Part shown: piece after piece, positions 1-6,358 of the stretch | Position numbering within the stretch: position 1 is the first letter of the stretch | Layout: every line of letters starts with the position of its first letter | From: DAOVDI01 sp965373045 | GTDB lineage: Bacteria; Acidobacteriota; Aminicenantia; Aminicenantales; Aminicenantaceae | Reading direction: 5' to 3' | DNA: 12,529 bases | Assembly: GCA_965373045.1 (NCBI GenBank) | Contig: CBDVEQ010000063.1 | Span: forward strand, 1 to 12,529 | The notes under the pieces: model-generated | What the model saw: the letters and a program-made list of their open reading frames with translations, nothing else | Databases searched by the model: none | Told to the model about the DNA's origin: nothing | Position numbers and translations under genes: made by a program

Positions 1-59
1 GTTCTGGCTGGAATCTCAAAGCTCTAAGCGTCACTAATCATATGAACGAGTACAATATA

Positions 60-88
60 TTGACATAAGCACAGGCATATGCTAGAGT
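60..88 (+). promoter_or_regulatory. Predicted sigma70-type promoter of the rplU operon
   Basis: A perfect TTGACA -35 box (60-65) is followed after 17 bases by TAGAGT (83-88), which keeps T1, A2, A4 and T6 of the -10 consensus. Transcription would begin near 95, leaving a leader of about 60 bases before rplU. A perfect TATAAT also lies at 121-126, but its upstream hexamer is poor, so it is a second candidate only. Bases 1-59 hold nothing I can identify. Confidence 0.6.
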
Positions 89-156
89 TAAAATCCTTTT
101 TTATGGATTTGTTTATATCCTATAATGTTTAAATTCTATATTTTGAGGTCGAAAAG

Positions 157-576
157 ATGTTTGCTGTGATTAAGACAGGTGGAAAGCAGTACCGGGTACA
201 GAAGGGGGAAATTCTGGATATCGAAAAGCTCGATGTAAAAGAAGGAAAAAAAGTCTCTTTCGAACAGGTTCTGCTCATTGATGCAGACGGCAAGATACAG
301 GTAGGGACTCCCTATTTAAAAGATGCCCTAGTAAAAGCGGAAGTTTTGGATAATTTTAAGGATAAAAAAGTTATAGTTTTTAAGAAAAAGAGGCGGAAAC
401 AATACAAGCGAAAAATTGGCCACCGTCAGGAATTGACGCGTATCAGGATTGAAGAGATCCTTACTAGAAAAGCAAAGGGGAAAGCAAAACCTGTTGAAAA
501 AGCAGTTGTTAAGCCAAAGACTGCAAAAAAACCCAGCAATAAATCAGCGGCAACGGCTGTTAATCCCAAGGAATAG
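157..576 (+). CDS. rplU: 50S ribosomal protein L21 with long basic tail
   Basis: This is ribosomal protein L21, a large-subunit protein that binds 23S rRNA. The opening MFAVIKTGGKQYRV is the family signature, and the core with its lysine-rich loop (residues about 68-85) and the HRQELTRIRI segment ends near residue 103. That is the usual full length of L21. Here about 36 more residues follow, almost all Lys, Ala, Pro, Val and Ser, making 139 in all; the tail is probably disordered and RNA-binding. The start is fixed by a GAGG ribosome site (145-148) 8 bases before the ATG. It is first in a rplU-rpmA-obgE cluster, with rpmA starting 12 bases downstream. Identity is secure; the role of the tail is unknown. 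Confidence 0.97.
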   Translation: MFAVIKTGGKQYRVQKGEILDIEKLDVKEGKKVSFEQVLLIDADGKIQVGTPYLKDALVKAEVLDNFKDKKVIVFKKKRRKQYKRKIGHRQELTRIRIEEILTRKAKGKAKPVEKAVVKPKTAKKPSNKSAATAVNPKE

Positions 577-588
577 AGGAGATGATCA

Positions 589-843
589 ATGGCTCATAAA
601 AAGTCTGGTGGAAGCGCAAAGAATGGGAGAGAAAGTCATTCCAAAAGATTGGGAGTCAAGCGATCAGCCGGTCAATTTGTCAATGCCGGTTCTATTCTTG
701 TCAGGCAAAGAGGAACTCCATTTAAGCCGGGATTAAATGTCGGCAGAGGAAACGATGACACTCTTTTTGCTTTGAAGACCGGCACTGTAAAGTACGAAAC
801 AAAAGGAAAAAGCCAGAAATTCGTATCCATCATACCCGAATAG
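589..843 (+). CDS. rpmA: 50S ribosomal protein L27
   Basis: Ribosomal protein L27 sits near the peptidyl-transferase centre, with its N-terminal arm reaching toward the tRNA ends. The 84-residue product matches the family along its whole length: MAHKKSGGSAKNGRES at the start, the RLGVKR and GQFVNAGSILVRQRGT blocks, then the GLNVGRGNDDTLFAL block. The mature-form MAHKK start is direct, so there is no cleavable N-terminal extension of the kind seen in Firmicutes. A strong AGGAG site lies just before the start. It is the second gene of the operon, between rplU and obgE, as in most bacteria. Confidence 0.97.
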   Translation: MAHKKSGGSAKNGRESHSKRLGVKRSAGQFVNAGSILVRQRGTPFKPGLNVGRGNDDTLFALKTGTVKYETKGKSQKFVSIIPE

Positions 844-864
844 GAGAGTTTTTCTTCTCATAAT

Positions 865-1896
865 ATGTTTGTTGACCAGGTAAAAGCAATTCTGCTGGCC
901 GGTAGGGGAGGTAACGGGTGCCTGAGCTTCCGAAGGGAAAAAGGGGTTCCTAAAGGAGGTCCTGATGGCGGTCGCGGCGGCGATGGGGGTAGCATCTATC
1001 TTGTTTCTGATGAGAGCACCCGCTCGCTGGCCTATTTTCGTTTTCACCCCATAAACAAAGCGAAAAAGGGGTTCCACGGAGAGGGAAGCAACCGGTATGG
1101 AAAAAAGGGGGTAGATCTTATCTTGAAAGTGCCCGTTGGGACCATCGTCAAAGAGGAAGGCAGCGCGGAAATTCTTTTTGATTTTATTGCCTCAGAGCAG
1201 AAATATCTGGTGGTTGAGGGAGGGCAAGGAGGAAGGGGAAATGCTTCTTTTTCTTCTTCAACTCGCCGGGCGCCAAGGATAAGGGAAGAAGGGAAGCCTG
1301 GTGAAGAAAAGATCCTGATACTGGAATTAAAACTTATTGCGGATGTTGGATTGGTCAGTTTTCCCAATGCTGGAAAATCGACTCTGATCTCAAAAATATC
1401 TGCTGCTAAGCCTGTGATTGCTGATTATCCTTTCACAACTCTGGTTCCGAATCTAGGTGTTGTAGATGTGGATGAGTCTATGAGTTTTGTGGTCGCCGAT
1501 ATCCCCGGACTGATCAAAGGCGCACATTTGGGGCATGGCCTTGGTATTCAATTTTTGAAACATGTAGAGCGGACTAGGATCCTGGCCCATATTATCGATG
1601 TGTCCCCCTACTCAGGAAGAGATCCGGTCCGAGATTATCAAGCTGTTCTGGATGAATTAAAAGCCTTTAATCCGGATCTACTGAAAAGAAAACAGATATT
1701 GATAGCCAATAAAATCGACCTTTTAACAGGAAATAAAGAATGCCTGGATAAGGTCAAAGATCTAGCCCGGAAAGAAAAAATTCCTTTTCAGGCGATCTCT
1801 GCATTAAAAAGCATTGGGCTGAAACAGCTAGTTGTTATCCTGGCAGATATGCTGAAAACACAAAAAAAGGATTCAAGTGAAAATAGGGCAATATAA
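865..1896 (+). CDS. obgE: Obg-family GTPase (ribosome assembly)
   Basis: Obg/CgtA is a GTPase that associates with the 50S subunit during late assembly and links it to growth state. The 343 residues show the glycine-rich Obg fold (about 1-158, including GGPDGGRGGDGG) and then the G domain: P-loop at 165-172, switch region YPFTTLVPN (188-196), DIPG (212-215), NKID (282-285) and a SAL motif near 312. There is no OCT domain, so this is the short form. The first P-loop residue is Ser165 where Obg proteins normally have Gly, and DIPGLIKGA has Lys where Glu is usual. The ribosome site AGGAGA (842-847) is unusually far (17 bases) from the ATG; a weak GAGA/TCTC hairpin between them could shorten the gap. 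Its last 20 bases overlap nadD. Confidence 0.96.
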   Translation: MFVDQVKAILLAGRGGNGCLSFRREKGVPKGGPDGGRGGDGGSIYLVSDESTRSLAYFRFHPINKAKKGFHGEGSNRYGKKGVDLILKVPVGTIVKEEGSAEILFDFIASEQKYLVVEGGQGGRGNASFSSSTRRAPRIREEGKPGEEKILILELKLIADVGLVSFPNAGKSTLISKISAAKPVIADYPFTTLVPNLGVVDVDESMSFVVADIPGLIKGAHLGHGLGIQFLKHVERTRILAHIIDVSPYSGRDPVRDYQAVLDELKAFNPDLLKRKQILIANKIDLLTGNKECLDKVKDLARKEKIPFQAISALKSIGLKQLVVILADMLKTQKKDSSENRAI

Positions 1897-2551
1897 AAAG
1901 ATCGGACTTTTAGGAGGGACATTTAACCCGATTCATTCAGGCCACTTAAAAGCAGCCGAACTCATTCTTGATAAGATAAGCTTGGAGAAGATCCTGTTTA
2001 TTCCGTCCTATGTCCCTCCCCATAAGGGGCTTACAGATATGGCCGCCCCTTATCACAGATTAAATATGGTCAAGCTGGCTATTGCCGGGAATCCGGTATT
2101 TGAAGCCTCTTCTCTGGAAATAGATGCAGAAGGAACATCCTATTCCATAATCACTTTAGGGAAGATCAGAAACAGATATCCTTATTCGACCATTTTTTTT
2201 ATCGTGGGAATTGATACGTTTTTGGAGATCAAGACCTGGAAAGAGTATAAAAAGGTTTTAAAACAATACTCCTTCATTGTCATAAGTCGTCCTGGCTATC
2301 ACCTGGAAGAGGCAATAAAGGTATTGAAAGGAAAATATTGCAAGAATATTTATGAATATCAGGATTATCAGAAACTTCAGGATGCTGCGGAAATAAAGAA
2401 CGGAATTATTCTTTTTCGAATCCCGGCATTGGATATCTCTTCGACAGACATCAGGCGCCGACTTGCTGCGAAGGAGATGATCACAGGGCTCGTTCCTGAA
2501 CCGGTCCAGGCTTATATAAAAAAACACAGACTTTATCAGGGAACATCATGA
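1877..2551 (+). CDS. nadD: Nicotinate-nucleotide adenylyltransferase
   Basis: NadD transfers AMP from ATP to nicotinate mononucleotide, giving deamido-NAD, the substrate of NAD synthetase. The nucleotidyltransferase signature is GGTFNPIHSGHL (residues 13-24, with the HxGH pair His20 and His23). FIVGIDTFLEIKTWKEY (108-124) and ISSTDIR (187-193) are the other family motifs. The length of 224 is slightly above the usual figure of about 200. The start must be the GTG at 1877: it is the only conventional start codon in frame before the signature, and AAAGGA (1866-1871) precedes it at good spacing. The gene therefore begins inside obgE (20-base overlap) and ends in an ATGA overlap with rsfS, implying translational coupling. 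NadE, which acts next, is encoded about 4 kb away on the other strand. Confidence 0.95.
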   Translation: MKIGQYKKIGLLGGTFNPIHSGHLKAAELILDKISLEKILFIPSYVPPHKGLTDMAAPYHRLNMVKLAIAGNPVFEASSLEIDAEGTSYSIITLGKIRNRYPYSTIFFIVGIDTFLEIKTWKEYKKVLKQYSFIVISRPGYHLEEAIKVLKGKYCKNIYEYQDYQKLQDAAEIKNGIILFRIPALDISSTDIRRRLAAKEMITGLVPEPVQAYIKKHRLYQGTS

Positions 2552-2925
2552 GTTATAGCAGGACACAGAAATTATTAGAAAAAACCATTCCAAGGGATGT
2601 GAAAATTTCGATCAAGGCTGCTCAGGATATAAAAGCGGAAAATATCGTTGTTCTTGCTTTACATAAACTTTCGTCCTTTACTGATTATTTTATAGTCATG
2701 CATGGCAATTCAGGTAAACAGAATATAGCATTGTGTAACAATATTGAGCGTGAGCTGAAAAATATTAAAGTGAAACCTCTGAGTGTAGAAGGCCGTCAAC
2801 ATGCGGAATGGGTTTTGATGGATTATGGAAATTTTATCATTCATATATTTACCCCTGATATGCGGCAATATTATGCGCTGGAAAAATTATGGGGGGATGC
2901 CCCGAAGCTTGCCTATTATGAATAA
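2548..2925 (+). CDS. rsfS: Ribosomal silencing factor RsfS (Iojap family)
   Basis: RsfS binds ribosomal protein L14 on the 50S subunit and blocks joining of the 30S subunit, which saves energy in starvation. The 125 residues contain the family motifs FTDYFIVMHGNSGKQ (44-58), EGRQHAEWVLMDYG (81-94) and the tail block YYALEKLWGDAP (108-119). The length is typical. The start overlaps the stop of nadD (ATGA at 2548-2551), the usual arrangement for the nadD-rsfS pair. It is likely the last gene of the rplU-led unit, because 76 bases separate it from rlmH. Confidence 0.95.
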   Translation: MSYSRTQKLLEKTIPRDVKISIKAAQDIKAENIVVLALHKLSSFTDYFIVMHGNSGKQNIALCNNIERELKNIKVKPLSVEGRQHAEWVLMDYGNFIIHIFTPDMRQYYALEKLWGDAPKLAYYE

Positions 2926-3001
2926 TGAAGAAAAACCTCTGATATTTCAATTTTTTTGACATTTTTTTGTTTTACGAGCGTCCTTATTAAAGTGAAAAGA
3001 T

Positions 3002-3469
3002 ATGAATATTAAAGTTTTTTGGCCGGGAAAAACTCAAAATGACCATATTCGGAACCTGGAAGCCCTCTATATACAGAAGATCAAGCGTTTAGCAAAATTC
3101 CAGGTCATCGTAACAAAAGCAGCTAGGGGCATTCCGGAGAAACATACCCGGCGTATTAAAGACATAGAAGCGTCCGGTCTGGAAAAACATATCGAAAATG
3201 ATTTTGTGGTATGTCTATCAGATAAGGGGAAAGAAATATCGTCATCTGATCTGGCCGAATTCTTAGACAGGCTTGCCTCAGGACCTGAGCGGTTTGTGAC
3301 ATTTATTGTTGGAGGGTTTTTGGGTCTTGATGACCGGATCCTAAAAAGGGCAAATTTTCATCTTTCTCTTTCCCGGATGACTTTTTCGCATGAAATGAGC
3401 CGTATCATGCTTCTTGAACAGATATATCGTTCTTTAAGTATTATCAAGGGCTATAAATATGCAAAATAA
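3002..3469 (+). CDS. rlmH: 23S rRNA (pseudouridine1915-N3)-methyltransferase RlmH
   Basis: RlmH is a small SPOUT-class methyltransferase that uses SAM to methylate pseudouridine 1915 in helix 69 of 23S rRNA, acting on assembled ribosomes. The 155-residue length is exact for the family. The SAM-knot segment FIVGGFLG (101-108) keeps the GG..G pattern, although the family more often has an ADG- or PEG-like triplet after the glycines. The block LSLSRMTFSHEMSRIMLLEQ (121-140) and the following IYRS segment are unmistakable. The C-terminus reads GYKYAK, where I expect a Tyr-His pair, so Ala replaces His. The ATG has only a weak GAAAAG site. The gene follows rsfS, a common neighbour, after a 76-base gap. 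Confidence 0.94.
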   Translation: MNIKVFWPGKTQNDHIRNLEALYIQKIKRLAKFQVIVTKAARGIPEKHTRRIKDIEASGLEKHIENDFVVCLSDKGKEISSSDLAEFLDRLASGPERFVTFIVGGFLGLDDRILKRANFHLSLSRMTFSHEMSRIMLLEQIYRSLSIIKGYKYAK

Positions 3470-3484
3470 AGCACAGCTTTGAGA

Positions 3485-4201
3485 ATGTCTTTTTTTAAGC
3501 TTGCTGAATTACTAATTTTTCCAACTTTTTGTAAACTGTGCACAACACTGCTTGATAGGGAAGAGGAAAAGGTCGTATGTAACTCTTGTCTCAAGAAGTT
3601 GACTCCGTTTTATTCCTCCTGTTGTTTATGCTGCGGCCGGTTTTTCAGTAGTCCGGTCGAGCCTCATATCTGCAAACAGTGCCTTGAGCAAAAACCACCC
3701 TATACTCTTCACAGATCATGCGGTTTTTACGATGGAGAACTGAAGGATCTTCTTTTGCTATTCAAATATAAAGGTTTCAGGAGTTTGGGGGAGGATCTTA
3801 TTCTGTTTGCAATAAATGTTATGGGCGAAAAGCATTTTTTATGGCAGGATCTGGATATGATCATTCCGGTTCCCCTCCATCCCTCAAGGCAGAGACAGAG
3901 AGGTTTTAATCAATCTAAAATTCTTGCCCATGAATTGGCAAGGCTGAAAAAAATAAACATTGAAAGCCGGATTCTTATTAAAATCAAAAACAGGCCGCCT
4001 CAAACCTCGCTGGATGCGAAGACGAGAAGAAGGAATCTTGTAGGAGCGTTTCAGGTTAAAAATAAGTCTGCGATCAAAGGGAAAAAAGTTCTTCTGGTTG
4101 ATGATATTTTTACCACAGGAGCGACTTTGGCTGAATGTAGCAAGACTCTCTTAAAAGCCGGGGCAAAAAACGTTTCAGCTTTGACTTTAGCTCAGGCTTG
4201 A
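3485..4201 (+). CDS. comF: ComF-family phosphoribosyltransferase-like protein
   Basis: ComF proteins are cytoplasmic and linked to DNA uptake in competent bacteria; many non-competent bacteria also have one (ComF/GntX family) with unclear function. The N-terminus carries CxxC pairs (Cys16/19, 32/35, 63/66, plus Cys46/47/49/50), which suggest one or two zinc sites. The C-terminal half is a type I phosphoribosyltransferase fold: IIPVPLHPSRQRQRGFNQS (126-144) and the PRPP loop VLLVDDIFTTGAT (202-214). I chose the ATG at 3485; a TTG six bases upstream is possible. No clear ribosome site exists, so translation may be coupled to rlmH, which ends 15 bases before. No other competence gene is present, so a DNA-uptake role here is inference. 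Confidence 0.9.
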   Translation: MSFFKLAELLIFPTFCKLCTTLLDREEEKVVCNSCLKKLTPFYSSCCLCCGRFFSSPVEPHICKQCLEQKPPYTLHRSCGFYDGELKDLLLLFKYKGFRSLGEDLILFAINVMGEKHFLWQDLDMIIPVPLHPSRQRQRGFNQSKILAHELARLKKINIESRILIKIKNRPPQTSLDAKTRRRNLVGAFQVKNKSAIKGKKVLLVDDIFTTGATLAECSKTLLKAGAKNVSALTLAQA

Positions 4202-4209
4202 AAACCAAG

Positions 4210-4244
4210 AAAATGCCCGGAATCAAATGACCCGGACGTTTTTT
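4210..4244. terminator. Hairpin terminator between comF and hsp20
   Basis: The convergent gap between comF and hsp20 holds AAAATGCCCGG (4210-4220) pairing with CCGGACGTTTT (4232-4242) across an 11-base loop, with one mismatch and one G-T pair, followed by a T run. It would stop transcription from comF. The A run on the left side gives a weaker T stretch for hsp20, so it may act in both directions. Confidence 0.6.
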
Positions 4245-4251
4245 GGATTGA

Positions 4252-4716
4252 TTACTTGGTCTTTTTCTCTGCGGCTTTTACTATTTTTATTGTTTTCGGC
4301 TTCAGCTCTTTTTTCTTTAGCATTGTGATCTTTAGAATTCCATTTTCATGATCAGCCTTGATCTTTTCCTGATCGATATGTCCGGGAAGAGAAAAGGACC
4401 TGCAGAATGATCCGTATGCCCGTTCGATCCGATAATAATTTTCTTCCTTTGCTTCTTTGGCAAATTCTCTTTCACCTTTAATGGAGAGAGTGTTATCTTC
4501 GATCTGGATCTCGATATCCTTCTCGTCGATTCCGGGGATTTCGGCTGTAAGAGTCAGCTCATCGTCCGTCTCATAAATATCAACAGCAGGACTCCAGGAG
4601 CCGCCGATTAAATCGTTCTTTTCCGTTCCGGAGCCTAAGGCTTCTTCGAAAAAGCGGTTCATTCTTTCCCGTAAAGTTATTTGATCCCTGAAGGGATCCC
4701 ATCTGACTATTTTCAT
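4252..4716 (-). CDS. Small heat-shock protein, Hsp20/alpha-crystallin family
   Basis: Small heat-shock proteins form oligomers that hold unfolding proteins in a soluble state without using ATP. The 154-residue product has the usual WDPFRD-type N-terminus, an alpha-crystallin domain (about 41-135) with AVDIYETDDELTLTAEIPG (44-62) and the signature ADHENGILKI (121-130), and the C-terminal I-x-I anchor (Ile143, Ile145) that links dimers into oligomers. The tail is Lys-rich. A longer reading from a TTG at 4728 would place the start inside the ribosome site, so the ATG at 4716 is correct. The gene is a single unit with its own near-consensus promoter; no full CIRCE operator is visible. Confidence 0.95.
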   Translation of the reverse strand: MKIVRWDPFRDQITLRERMNRFFEEALGSGTEKNDLIGGSWSPAVDIYETDDELTLTAEIPGIDEKDIEIQIEDNTLSIKGEREFAKEAKEENYYRIERAYGSFCRSFSLPGHIDQEKIKADHENGILKITMLKKKELKPKTIKIVKAAEKKTK

Positions 4717-4720
4717 AATT

Positions 4721-4726
4721 ACCTCC
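4721..4726 (-). promoter_or_regulatory. Ribosome binding site that fixes the hsp20 start
   Basis: GGAGGT reads on the minus strand at 4726-4721, four bases before the ATG at 4716. Its first bases belong to an in-frame TTG that could be misread as the start. Confidence 0.85.
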
Positions 4727-4746
4727 AAATATCTTAGTACGACTAT

Positions 4747-4775
4747 AATATAATATATGAGTGCATAATTGTCAA
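4747..4775 (-). promoter_or_regulatory. Sigma70-type promoter of hsp20
   Basis: On the minus strand a perfect TTGACA (4775-4770) is followed after exactly 17 bases by TATATT (4752-4747). Transcription would begin near 4740, giving a leader of about 24 bases with a strong GGAGGT site. A consensus vegetative promoter suggests control by a repressor or by mRNA stability rather than an alternative heat-shock sigma factor, but I found no convincing operator. Confidence 0.75.
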
Positions 4776-4829
4776 GTATATTTAGAAAATTATTTAAATT
4801 GTTCCTTTTTTAAGAGATGATCAGGAAGA

Positions 4830-5537
4830 TCAGGATGATTTTCGTTTTTTCCCTTCGATAAGGAGGGTCGCTTCCCCTTTTATCCGGGCGGAATCGAGTT
4901 GCTGCATAATTTCCAGGGCTGTCCCTCTTATGAACTCCTCATGGATCTTGGTCAGTTCCCTTGCGATAACAACCTGTCTGTTTCCCAGGGAATCCCAAAC
5001 AGCATGTAAAAAAGATTCAAGTTTCCGGGGGGGCAGATAAAAAATGAGAGTTGCCGTTTCCTCTGATAAGGAACGCAGCAGTTTCCCAGTTGCTGTCTTT
5101 TTTGGAGGAGGAAAGCCTAAGAATAGAAATTTATGGGTTGGAAGCCCTGATGCGCTGAGGGCTGAAGTTACAGCAGACGCACCCGGAATAGGCACAATGG
5201 TGATTCCTTCTTCAATGGCTTTTTGGATCAACGGGAAGCCTGGATCGGATATACCTGGCGTGCCTGCATCAGATACGAGGGCGACATCCTTTCCTTCTGT
5301 CAGGCGCCGTATAATGACCGGGATCTTTTGTTTTTCTTTGGGCTCATAATAACTGATAAGATTTTTTTTGATCTCATACCGGTTGAGAAGCTTTCTGGTA
5401 TAGCGGGTGTCTTCGCATGCGATCAAAAAGACGGACTTAAGAATTTCCAGGGCTCTGAATGTCAGGTCTTCTAAATTACCTATAGGAGTAGCGACGATAT
5501 AAAGACGGCCGGGTTCAGCTTTTTTAGAAGATACCAT
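4830..5537 (-). CDS. rsmI: 16S rRNA (cytidine1402-2'-O)-methyltransferase RsmI, short form
   Basis: RsmI methylates the 2'-hydroxyl of C1402 in 16S rRNA, in the decoding centre, using SAM. The tetrapyrrole-methylase fold is clear: LYIVATPIGNLEDLTFRAL (12-30), CEDTR (41-45), VSDAGTPGISDPG (88-100), IPGASAVTSAL (117-127) and FLGFPPPK (139-146). The usual FYE-(S/A)-PHR block reads FYLPPRKL (166-173). The protein has 235 residues, against about 286 in E. coli, and ends right after the catalytic fold (LLIEGKKRKSS), so it lacks the C-terminal helical domain. The downstream DNA is the hsp20 promoter, so no frameshifted remainder exists. It starts 8 bases after nadE, with an AAGG site inside the nadE end, and is the last gene of that operon. 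Confidence 0.95.
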   Translation of the reverse strand: MVSSKKAEPGRLYIVATPIGNLEDLTFRALEILKSVFLIACEDTRYTRKLLNRYEIKKNLISYYEPKEKQKIPVIIRRLTEGKDVALVSDAGTPGISDPGFPLIQKAIEEGITIVPIPGASAVTSALSASGLPTHKFLFLGFPPPKKTATGKLLRSLSEETATLIFYLPPRKLESFLHAVWDSLGNRQVVIARELTKIHEEFIRGTALEIMQQLDSARIKGEATLLIEGKKRKSS

Positions 5538-5545
5538 ATACAGCC

Positions 5546-6358
5546 TTATTTTTCGCGGTCATGAGAATACAGGAAGTCCAGTCCCACCGTTCTCCATGAA
5601 AGCTTGGCAATGGGCGGAAGTTTCCTCTTGAATTCAGAAGACTTAATGAGCCGGGTGATCCTTTCAATATTTTTTTTATCAAAACCCTTCTTAAGCAGAT
5701 CAGCCGGCGTTCTTCGAAGATCGACAAGTTGGTACAGGATCATGTCAATATTTTTATATGTCATACCCAGTTCTTTTTCATCTGTCTGTCCCGGCCAGAG
5801 TCCTGCGGTCGGGGTTTTTTTGATTATCTTTACCGGTACACCTAGATGGGCTGCAAGCTCTCGGATCTGTGTTTTGTAGAGGTCACCGATCGGATTTATG
5901 GCAGATGCCATATCTCCGTGGAGGGTCCCATATCCAAGGAGAGATTCAGTTTTATTACTGGTTCCCAGGATCAGTGCTTTTTCCCGAACTGAAAAATCAT
6001 AAAGGATCGACATTCTTTCTCTAGCCATTTTGTTGCCAATAAGGATACGGTTGGATGTAGGATATTTTTTAAAGTAGGCATCTACCATTGGGGAAATGTC
6101 TATGATCCGTGAGTGAATTCCAAGGAGATCTGCCACTTCCCGGGCATCATCCACATCCTGCGGATAGGTATCTCCATAAGGCATGATCAGGGCAAAAACA
6201 TTTGTTTTGCCCAGAGATTTGGCTGCGAGAAAAGCGCAAACAGATGAATCAAGACCACCGGACAGACCGAGGATTCCTCTGGAAAAATTGAATTTGTACA
6301 GTTCCTTTTTTATAAAGGCCGTCAGGACTTTTTCAACAAATATTTTGTTAATCTTCAT
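5546..6358 (-). CDS. nadE: NAD synthetase, stand-alone synthase domain
   Basis: NadE activates deamido-NAD with ATP and amidates it to NAD. The product of about 270 residues is only the synthase part. It has the PP-loop SGGLDSS (about 33-39 from this start), then MARERMSILYDFS, GTSNKTESLLGYGTLHGD, NPIGDLYKTQ, and the TAGLWPGQTDEKELG block, with KRKLPP near the end. These resemble ammonia-type NadE enzymes of archaea and Thermotoga-like bacteria. The ATG at 6358 is preferred; a GTG at 6364 would add two residues. Either start lies inside the end of the upstream glutaminase-like gene, with no strong ribosome site, so the two are probably translationally coupled. I infer that the neighbour supplies ammonia from glutamine. 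Use of free ammonia remains possible. Confidence 0.94.
   Translation of the reverse strand: MKINKIFVEKVLTAFIKKELYKFNFSRGILGLSGGLDSSVCAFLAAKSLGKTNVFALIMPYGDTYPQDVDDAREVADLLGIHSRIIDISPMVDAYFKKYPTSNRILIGNKMARERMSILYDFSVREKALILGTSNKTESLLGYGTLHGDMASAINPIGDLYKTQIRELAAHLGVPVKIIKKTPTAGLWPGQTDEKELGMTYKNIDMILYQLVDLRRTPADLLKKGFDKKNIERITRLIKSSEFKRKLPPIAKLSWRTVGLDFLYSHDREK

Noticed and set aside
1..59. End of an upstream gene or tRNA at the left edge
   Set aside because: The only open stretches are a few codons long, and no tRNA arms or 3' CCA context could be made out.
449..736. Frame overlapping rplU and rpmA
   Set aside because: It is a shifted reading of two certain ribosomal protein genes with no ribosome site and no motif.
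2956..2990. TTGACA promoter for rlmH
   Set aside because: The perfect -35 lies in a T-rich tract, but the nearest -10-like TATTAA is 23 bases away, too far for sigma70.
4716..4740. RNA thermometer in the hsp20 leader
   Set aside because: The leader is only about 24 bases and the best pairing to the ribosome site is four pairs including a G-U.
4741..4790. Possible CIRCE (HrcA) operator before hsp20
   Set aside because: Only one arm is similar (TGCACTC on the minus strand); no GAGTGC arm follows at 9-base spacing.
4800..4832. Terminator after rsmI
   Set aside because: A TGATC/GATCA stem of 5 pairs exists, but no T run follows it on the transcribed strand.
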